DNA of 10,892 nucleotides, taken from contig DDHB01000085.1 of NCBI GenBank assembly GCA_002337925.1, positions 59,590 to 70,481 on the forward strand. The letters run 5' to 3'. The DNA is from Sporomusaceae bacterium UBA1887. Its GTDB lineage: Bacteria > Bacillota > Negativicutes > Sporomusales > DSM-15969. The notes under the pieces are model-generated. The model searched no databases, was not told where the DNA came from, and was given only the letters and a program-made list of their open reading frames with translations. Positions 6,609 through 10,892 of this stretch are shown one piece after another. Both the position numbers and the translations under genes were made by a program. The first letter of the stretch is position 1, and each line of letters begins with the position of its first letter.

Positions 6609-6753
6609 TTTTGCCTTCGTTCTCTTTCATCTGCTCGTTATGCTCTGACAGCAGCATTCCCGCCCACTTTACCATACACCGGTCGACGTAAAATATCCGG
6701 ATCATCTGCTGGTAAATAGGGATACTTAGTAAATTTATCGTATGTTCGCTCAT
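6592..6753 (-). CDS. 53-aa microprotein leading the SOS polymerase operon
   Basis: This short gene starts at ATG 6753 behind an excellent ribosome-binding site, GGAGGTGG, and ends with TGA at 6592-6594, overlapping the polymerase by 17 nt. It is the first gene after the LexA box. The protein starts MSEHTINLLSIPIYQQ, has a central RCMVKWAGMLLSEHNEQM segment, and ends in a charged tail. The central R-x-M-x-K-W-A piece recalls the N-terminal motif of YolD-like proteins, which accompany UvrX polymerases in bacilli but are about twice as long. It may be a truncated or divergent relative; I cannot confirm that. Coupling to the polymerase implies a role in SOS translesion synthesis or its control. 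It has no signal peptide and no convincing membrane helix. Confidence 0.78.
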   Translation of the reverse strand: MSEHTINLLSIPIYQQMIRIFYVDRCMVKWAGMLLSEHNEQMKENEGKNDGTR

Positions 6754-6773
6754 CACTATCCACCTCCATTCAC

Positions 6774-6802
6774 ATAATACCAGAACATATGTTCTATGTA
6801 AA
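6774..6802 (-). promoter_or_regulatory. SOS promoter of the polymerase operon (-35/-10)
   Basis: On the minus strand, TTTACA (6797-6802) and TATTAT (6774-6779) are separated by exactly 17 bp. Each hexamer differs from the sigma-70 consensus at only one position. The LexA box fills most of the spacer, so bound LexA would block RNA polymerase directly. The -10 lies 21 bp upstream of the 53-aa start codon. Confidence 0.85.
6782..6795. promoter_or_regulatory. LexA (DinR) operator
   Basis: AGAACATATGTTCT is a perfect 14-bp palindrome containing GAAC-N4-GTTC, the Gram-positive LexA consensus (CGAACRNRYGTTYC). It lies between the -35 and -10 of the polymerase operon promoter. Confidence 0.93.
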
Positions 6803-6840
6803 TCTCAATGGGTGTGGTAATTTATTCCAATAAATGAAAT

Positions 6841-6884
6841 AACGCCGGCTAAGATGGTTTACCAAAACCACCCTAGCCGGCGTT
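6841..6884 (-). terminator. Hairpin terminator of the tandem-domain gene
   Basis: An 11-bp GC-rich stem (6841-6851 with 6874-6884) encloses a second small pairing (GGTTT with AAACC). On the minus strand it is followed by a T-rich tail (ATTTCATTTATT). It lies 26 nt past the stop of the 121-aa gene and upstream of the SOS promoter, so it probably shields that promoter from read-through. Confidence 0.72.
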
Positions 6885-6909
6885 TCCTTTCAAAGAGCCA
6901 TACCGGATA

Positions 6910-7275
6910 TTAACCTATTTTGCTAATCTCATCAATTATTAATGATTTTGCAATATACATTGCGTTTAGCATTTTCTTAAAGCGAGTATAATGAGAAGTT
7001 CCCTCCGCAAATTTTAGCTTTGCTTTTTCACATTTGCTGATAACCGAATATATGGGACGTAGTGCTTCTACCAGTTCGTTTTTTGTATATTTGTCTCTAC
7101 CATTTCCATCTGTTATTAATGATTTTGAAACATACATTGCGTTTATCCTATTCGTAAGGAGTGTATGATGTGAGGTACCCTCCGCAAATTTGGGTTGTGC
7201 TTTTTCACATCTAATAATAATTGAAGAAATAATTCGTAGGGCTTCTTCTAATTCTTTCTTTGTGTAACGGTTCAT
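6910..7275 (-). CDS. Small protein of two tandem ~59-aa helical repeats, function unknown
   Basis: The protein consists almost entirely of two copies of one domain. Each copy begins YTKxELxEALR, continues with a C-E-K-A motif and KFAEGTSHxT, and ends NAMYxxKSLI. By eye 34 of the first 53 positions are identical. Single-copy proteins of this type (E-L-x-E-A-L/I-R...CEKA...HTLLKNRIKAL) occur as uncharacterised small proteins in Firmicutes, to my recollection. The fused pair would resemble an internal dimer. I prefer ATG 7275 (121 aa) because GGGTGA precedes it, over ATG 7296 (128 aa), which has no ribosome-binding site. It is helical, soluble, monocistronic, and has no membrane or catalytic signature. 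A possible promoter on the minus strand is TTGCTG-N17-GATAAG between about 7322 and 7350, which is weak. Confidence 0.8.
   Translation of the reverse strand: MNRYTKKELEEALRIISSIIIRCEKAQPKFAEGTSHHTLLTNRINAMYVSKSLITDGNGRDKYTKNELVEALRPIYSVISKCEKAKLKFAEGTSHYTRFKKMLNAMYIAKSLIIDEISKIG
6913..7089 (-). repeat. Second copy of the internal 177-bp coding repeat
   Basis: This is the downstream unit of an in-frame tandem duplication. It encodes YTKNELVEALR through ISKIG. It keeps Cys, Glu-Lys-Ala and KFAEGTSH at the same spacing as the first unit, while the segment after the HxT has diverged most. Confidence 0.8.
7090..7266 (-). repeat. First copy of the internal 177-bp coding repeat
   Basis: This is the upstream unit, encoding YTKKELEEALR through GNGRDK, directly abutting the second unit with no linker. 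Nucleotide similarity is also visible, for example shared CCTCCGCAAATTT and GCTTTTTCACAT blocks on the plus strand, so the duplication is not ancient or is under strong selection. Confidence 0.8.
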
Positions 7276-7369
7276 AACATCACCCTTAATCAGCATATAT
7301 TTATGGGGTCAGGCTTATCTCATCCTATTCAGTTGACAGCAAAGCTGGTTTAATATTCACTCCCTGCCT

Positions 7370-7411
7370 AATAAATAAAAAGGGGCTGGCTCAACTCGAG
7401 CCAGGCCCCTT
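7370..7411 (-). terminator. Operon terminator overlapping the end of the DUF1638 gene
   Basis: On the minus strand, AAGGGG-C-CTGGCTC pairs with GAGCCAG-CCCCTT (7398-7411 with 7380-7392). The stem has 13 bp with one bulged G at plus position 7405 and a 5-nt loop, followed by TTTTTATTTATT. The stop codon (7391-7393) lies at the loop edge, so the first arm encodes the last residues KGPGS. Confidence 0.93.
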
Positions 7412-8107
7412 CGCCATACAAATATCGTCTATTGTGATTTCTTGTCCCGGCTCAAGTACGATAAACTCCTCATCCCATTGTCCCAGCAACAATTTATGCA
7501 ATAATCGCAGCGACCCCGGGACAATCTCGTAAAGCATGCTTAATCTTTGGGCACATTCCTGGACTTTGGGCACAACAGCGTCAAGAGGATAGGCCCCTGT
7601 ATTAATTACCATAAACCGGAGATAATTTCCTAGCATCGTTTTCATCACCCGCAAGGTCCGCTCTTGGCCATAAAGAGTCAAACACCGTTCATATTCTCTC
7701 AGAATATTTTTCTCATGCTCCAGCCAGCCCTGAGTGAAAAAATAAGTATTCATTTCCTGAGACTTTTTCTTTCTCTCATCGGCTGACCCTAACAATAATG
7801 CAATACAATCATTGACCCTCGGGATAACGATTTTGCAGTTGGATGACTTTACCGCCATTAGGCTGTTGCCACAATAACCCAAGACCATAAGAATAACATC
7901 TGCGTCATTTATTTTATCAACTTCTGCTTGAATACCCCGATGGAGAGATTCCCTGCCAGGATATGACCCGGAATCGACATAAACGATAGGATAATTTACT
8001 CCTGTTTCTTTCATCGCTAATTGCAATTCATCCCGAATGGTCCGACAAGCTAAAATGAACATCCGCAGCTTAGCCACCCGCCCGCAGTTAGTATTGACCA
8101 CGTTCAC
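7391..8107 (-). CDS. DUF1638 protein of a corrinoid/methyltransferase operon
   Basis: The 238-aa cytosolic protein carries features I associate with DUF1638: LACRTIRDEL (19-28), VDSGSYPGRESLHRGIQ (44-60), ILMVLGYCGNSL (72-83), PRVNDCIALLLGS (96-108) and FFTQGWLEHE (123-132). Conserved Cys79 and Cys101 and the acidic/His residues suggest metal or cofactor binding, but the biochemical role is not established. The family is commonly found beside corrinoid-dependent methyltransferase genes, which fits the RACo-like gene in this operon. The start GTG 8107 overlaps the GntR stop by 4 nt (GTGA). AGGAAGG is only 2 nt before it, so the GTG two codons later (8101, 8-nt spacing) may be the true start. 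The C-terminus is written into the terminator hairpin. Confidence 0.88.
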   Translation of the reverse strand: MNVVNTNCGRVAKLRMFILACRTIRDELQLAMKETGVNYPIVYVDSGSYPGRESLHRGIQAEVDKINDADVILMVLGYCGNSLMAVKSSNCKIVIPRVNDCIALLLGSADERKKKSQEMNTYFFTQGWLEHEKNILREYERCLTLYGQERTLRVMKTMLGNYLRFMVINTGAYPLDAVVPKVQECAQRLSMLYEIVPGSLRLLHKLLLGQWDEEFIVLEPGQEITIDDICMAKGPGSS

Positions 8108-8820
8108 AGCCTTCCTAGATATGAGGTGGCATTCAGATGAAATCTGTCTTTATGGCAGACCATTCGCGAAATTCCGAGCGGCACATCATCCTTGGAGTAA
8201 ATGACTTGTTGTATGACCATGACCGGTTGAAACGGTTCTGTCTCTAATAAATTAGCCTGCTCTAGCGATAAAACATCAACAGATATAACCATTTCATTCC
8301 GCACCGGTACGCTGTCCTGGTGCTTGGCAATCACTTCGGGAAAGGCAGCATATTCCAGTTGGGTTTCAAGCAATGGCTTCCCCCTGAGATAACGCATGTA
8401 TTTATCTTCTATAGCACTCGGCAGATCATCCTTATAAAGCAGGCTCCTTAATAGAATCACCTTATCATCCGGCGCAAGTCCCAGTTGTTGAGCATAACTA
8501 TGGTTGTCGTGGACCATCTTGGCACTCAGCAGCTTATAGCGAAACTGCTCGCCGTCAGCGGAGGAGGCATTATGAAAATTGATAACAAGTTGATTCAATT
8601 TGGGGAGCCGGACAAAACTCCCTTTCCCTTTTATCGTCTCAATTAACCCCGCTTCAGTCAAAAGGGCTACTCCCTGACGCACAGTCATCCGGCTGATTCC
8701 ATACATTTCGCCTAACTGCTCCTCGGTAGGAATCATATCCCCTTCTTTTAGCTTGCCGGATTCAATATCAAGTTTTATATCGTAGGCTAAACGATAGTAC
8801 ATGGGCATCAGCTTTCTCAT
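8104..8820 (-). CDS. GntR-family regulator, HutC subfamily (winged HTH + UTRA)
   Basis: This is a 238-aa ligand-responsive DNA-binding protein. The N-terminal winged helix-turn-helix (about 7-70) shows the GntR signature: IESGKLKEGDMIPTEEQL, then ISRMTVRQGVALLTEAGLI and the wing KGKGSFV. The C-terminal part (about 90-235) fits the UTRA effector domain, including the L-x-R-x-x-Y-x-D-D-x-P-x-A/S-I pattern (LLRSLLYKDDLPSAIEDKYM) and a second DDVPLGISRMV strand. ATG 8820 shares one base with the stop of the RACo-like gene (TAATG), and its ribosome-binding site GAGGTG lies inside the last codons of that gene, so translation is coupled. It probably controls this operon and perhaps linked methyltransferase genes in response to a substrate. 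Ligand and operator are unknown; the AT palindrome at 10691-10708 is a candidate. Confidence 0.92.
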   Translation of the reverse strand: MRKLMPMYYRLAYDIKLDIESGKLKEGDMIPTEEQLGEMYGISRMTVRQGVALLTEAGLIETIKGKGSFVRLPKLNQLVINFHNASSADGEQFRYKLLSAKMVHDNHSYAQQLGLAPDDKVILLRSLLYKDDLPSAIEDKYMRYLRGKPLLETQLEYAAFPEVIAKHQDSVPVRNEMVISVDVLSLEQANLLETEPFQPVMVIQQVIYSKDDVPLGISRMVCHKDRFHLNATSYLGRL

Positions 8821-10652
8821 TACAGCACCTCAGGGAAGGCTAAATTTGCTAGAAATTTTTGGGGAAAGTCGGGATGAGCCGCCAATTCAATACATTGTAT
8901 CTGACTGGATATACGAATACACCGCGCCAATTTCTCTTTGGATAACAACGTATGAACTGCCCCAATCCCGGCCGCATTGCCGATAGACCTGACCTGCTCC
9001 CGGTTAAAGCCGGGCAGCATGCCGATAACTAGTGCACTTTCAATATCAATATAATTGCCAAAGGCCCCAGCAAGTAAGACCGGCATTCCGTCGATCGGTT
9101 TTCCTTTTTCCAGCAGTATTTGTATTCCCGAACAGATAGCCGACTTAGCAAGTTGAATTTTTCGGATATCCGCCTGGGTAATCGAAATATCGTAACCGGT
9201 TGCAGAATCTGCTGCGTCAACAAGGACAAACTCCCATTGGTCGTTGTTATGTTTCAGGCGACGTTTCAGGCTGAGTGGCATTGTGCCAAAATCCCGGTTA
9301 AACCGACCGCTGAACGTAATAATCTTTTGCTTCAGCAGTTCCGCTATGGCTTTAACGACTCCTACGCCGCATATTCCCAAAGGCTTACTGCCGCCGATCG
9401 TCTTAACCCGGACCTCGTCGTCGATAGACACATCGGTAATCGCGCCGGCAGAGGCCCGCATGCCATCCCGGATATGAGCCCCCTCAAAGGCGGAACCGGC
9501 AGCTGTAGAACAGGCAAATATTTTCTCGCTGTTACCCAATGTCATTTCACCATTGGTTCCAAGATCCACAATCAGGAACAGCTCTGGCGATATATCCTGA
9601 TCGACTGCAATAACCGCCGCAATTGTGTCCGCTCCGATAAAACCGGTGGCATTAGGCAACAACAGTACTTTTCCGTCACAGTTGATATTCAGGCCGCACT
9701 CTCTAGGTGAAAATGGTTTTATGTATTGAAAACTGGCTGAATAAGGTTTGCGCATAAGGCACAACGGAGATACCTCCATCAATAAATGCTCCATGGTAGA
9801 GTTGCCTGCGATGGATAACGCATAGATCTCATTAAGAGGAACCTTAGTTGAATCACACAGCTCCTGGATAATCCGGTTCAGACATTGTCTGATGGCTCTG
9901 GCTTGAGCCCTGAGATTACCGGGTTTCTCAGTGGCCGTAATCCTTGAAACAACATCCGCTCCAAAGGCAGCTTGCGGATTAGTTTCCGAGCAAACAGCGA
10001 TGACTTTTCGCTCATTGAAATCAATCAACATCCCCACCACTGTTGTTGTACCTATGTCAAACGCCAATCCAAATAAAGATTGGGACGTATCACCCGCTTC
10101 AATTATAATGGGTTCGTTATTAACCATCACGACTGTCAACTGCTTGGGAGCAGTTTCCATAATCTGAGGCAAACGAATCCGTAGCTCATCGGAGACAGAC
10201 GTTGCTGTTGGCAAAAGACGGTCAACCATTTCGCGCAAAGAAAAAGGCTGGCCCATCATCTGAGGATCAGGCGTCAATACTTTCTTTTCCAGGACCGGCT
10301 GACCCTCAACGGCGAACTTTTCGACGATATTGCCCTTGGTGCTGACTTCAGCCCTTTTCAGTCTCGCAAAAAGATTCCCCTCCGGCCGGATCTGGCATGC
10401 TAAATATATATTTGGCTGCAGCGGCTTAGCAGGGTTGTGATCCAGACCGGTAACCGTACCATGGAGCACCTGTTTTTTGCATTTACCGCAGACGCCTCTA
10501 CCGCCACAGTTGGCCTCCACGAATATCTCGCCATCGCTCAAGGCTTGTAAAACGGTCTTAGCAGCGGAACAAGGCAGCGACTGCTCAACCCCTTCAACTA
10601 CCAACTGGTAACCATCCGCCGCCCCCGTCCGTTGGCAATCCGGCTTTTCCAT
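8820..10652 (-). CDS. RACo-like reductive activator of corrinoid proteins (2Fe-2S + ASKHA ATPase)
   Basis: The 610-aa protein matches ATP-dependent activators that reduce inactive Co(II) corrinoid proteins to Co(I) for methyl transfer (RACo and RamA-type function). The N-terminal plant-type ferredoxin domain (about 14-95) holds the 2Fe-2S ligands C49, C55, C58 and C86 in C-x5-C-x2-C-x27-C. A linker (about 96-190) leads to an ASKHA ATPase core: phosphate-1 AFDIGTTTVVG (197-207), AGNSTM (282-287), phosphate-2 LIVDLGTNGE (360-369) and the adenosine loop LLAGAFGNYI (526-535). This corresponds to the DUF4445/RACo C-terminal fold, and the length is normal for the family. ATG 10652 follows AAGGTG at 7-nt spacing. 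It is first in a coupled operon with the GntR and DUF1638 genes. Which corrinoid protein it serves is not in the window. Confidence 0.93.
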   Translation of the reverse strand: MEKPDCQRTGAADGYQLVVEGVEQSLPCSAAKTVLQALSDGEIFVEANCGGRGVCGKCKKQVLHGTVTGLDHNPAKPLQPNIYLACQIRPEGNLFARLKRAEVSTKGNIVEKFAVEGQPVLEKKVLTPDPQMMGQPFSLREMVDRLLPTATSVSDELRIRLPQIMETAPKQLTVVMVNNEPIIIEAGDTSQSLFGLAFDIGTTTVVGMLIDFNERKVIAVCSETNPQAAFGADVVSRITATEKPGNLRAQARAIRQCLNRIIQELCDSTKVPLNEIYALSIAGNSTMEHLLMEVSPLCLMRKPYSASFQYIKPFSPRECGLNINCDGKVLLLPNATGFIGADTIAAVIAVDQDISPELFLIVDLGTNGEMTLGNSEKIFACSTAAGSAFEGAHIRDGMRASAGAITDVSIDDEVRVKTIGGSKPLGICGVGVVKAIAELLKQKIITFSGRFNRDFGTMPLSLKRRLKHNNDQWEFVLVDAADSATGYDISITQADIRKIQLAKSAICSGIQILLEKGKPIDGMPVLLAGAFGNYIDIESALVIGMLPGFNREQVRSIGNAAGIGAVHTLLSKEKLARCIRISSQIQCIELAAHPDFPQKFLANLAFPEVL

Positions 10653-10690
10653 ATGCCATCACCTTGCTTACATCTTAACCATAAAAATCC

Positions 10691-10708
10691 ATATTATTAT
10701 AATAATAT
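10691..10708. promoter_or_regulatory. 18-bp AT palindrome, possible operator
   Basis: ATATTATTATAATAATAT is a perfect inverted repeat 39 bp upstream of the RACo start, overlapping the likely -10 element. Position suggests an operator for the GntR protein encoded in the operon. Being pure A/T in AT-rich DNA, it could be fortuitous. Confidence 0.3.
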
Positions 10709-10728
10709 CATAGAATACTAAAAGTTAA
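10699..10728 (-). promoter_or_regulatory. Possible sigma-70 promoter of the RACo operon
   Basis: On the minus strand, TTAACT (10723-10728) is followed after 18 bp by TATTAT (10699-10704), 4/6 and 5/6 matches to consensus. A TATAAT at 10696-10701 is also present but poorly spaced. The preceding gene ends at 10751 with no terminator visible, so read-through could also supply transcripts. Confidence 0.35.
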
Positions 10729-10750
10729 AACCAATAGTACAAGATAAGCT

Positions 10751-10892
10751 TTATTCACCGCTGCAAGACCAGAACCCCTCTTCCGTCAGTAACCATTGCA
10801 TCCGAATATCGTATTCCTCCGCAGGGATTTTATCCACCAGTTGACAGGCCCATGTGACTCCCAGCGACAGACATCCCTGAGCCTGAGCTAAA
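10751..10892 (-). CDS. C-terminal end of an unrecognised gene
   Basis: An open frame enters from the window edge and encodes 46 residues before TAA at 10751-10753. The visible part includes GCLSLGVTWACQLVDKI and ends EEGFWSCSGE, with three Cys. It lies upstream of the RACo-like gene on the same strand with a gap of about 98 bp. I cannot assign a family from this fragment. Position makes a corrinoid or methyltransferase-related protein plausible, but that is only a guess from context. The absence of stops over just 46 codons is modest evidence, though the composition looks coding. Confidence 0.55.
   Translation of the reverse strand, partial: LAQAQGCLSLGVTWACQLVDKIPAEEYDIRMQWLLTEEGFWSCSGE

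Noticed and set aside
5974..6691. Plus-strand frames of 97 and 86 aa antisense to the polymerase and 53-aa genes
   Set aside because: They lie opposite a polymerase with intact catalytic motifs, and neither has a credible start signal.
7303..7316. GGGGTCAGGCTTA-like string resembling the end of REP elements linked to IS200-type transposases
   Set aside because: It occurs once, without an inverted partner or transposase nearby, so it is not enough to call a mobile remnant.
9120..9710. 196-aa plus-strand open frame antisense to the RACo-like gene
   Set aside because: The opposite strand encodes clear ASKHA motifs. This frame has no ribosome-binding site and no recognisable domain, so it is a shadow of GC-rich coding sequence.

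Overview
The window looks like chromosomal DNA from an anaerobic Firmicute, most plausibly a Negativicutes/Sporomusaceae-type organism. This placement is an inference. It rests on a corrinoid-activation operon (RACo-type ferredoxin/ASKHA protein, DUF1638 protein, GntR regulator), a sigma-54 activator next to a putative tricarboxylate-type transporter, strong AGGAGG-like ribosome-binding sites, a Gram-positive-type LexA box, and mixed base composition (60-nt hand counts: 17 G+C at 2761-2820, 36 G+C at 9361-9420). No tRNA, rRNA, CRISPR array or transposase was found.

Layout. (1) 1-2325, minus strand: a PAS-AAA+-Fis sigma-54 activator is followed by its terminator. Next come two candidate activator sites of the form GTATAC-N4-GTATAC, a textbook -24/-12 promoter, and two overlapping genes: a small membrane protein and the start of a TctA-like permease, cut by the window edge. 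The parts read as a self-contained inducible uptake module. (2) 2326-5259, plus strand: a noticeably AT-rich segment with two monocistronic genes I cannot assign. One is a 431-aa protein built of beta-sandwich (PPC-like and Ig-like) modules without a signal peptide, preceded by a potentially structured leader. The other is a 340-aa orphan. (3) 5328-6802, minus strand: an SOS cassette. A LexA box sits inside a near-consensus sigma-70 promoter, followed by a 53-aa microprotein that overlaps a Y-family (UvrX-like) DNA polymerase gene with a beta-clamp motif. (4) 6841-7275, minus strand: a small protein made of two tandem copies of a ~59-aa domain, with its terminator. (5) 7370-10652, minus strand: a tightly coupled three-gene operon, RACo-like activator then GntR/UTRA regulator then DUF1638 protein. 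Its terminator overlaps the last codons of the DUF1638 gene. (6) 10751-10892, minus strand: the C-terminal end of an unrecognised gene.

The items most worth a second look are the complete sigma-54 promoter/enhancer architecture at 696-857, the microprotein co-transcribed with the SOS polymerase, the structured leader and duplicated translation-start region before the 431-aa protein, and the translationally coupled RACo-GntR-DUF1638 operon.
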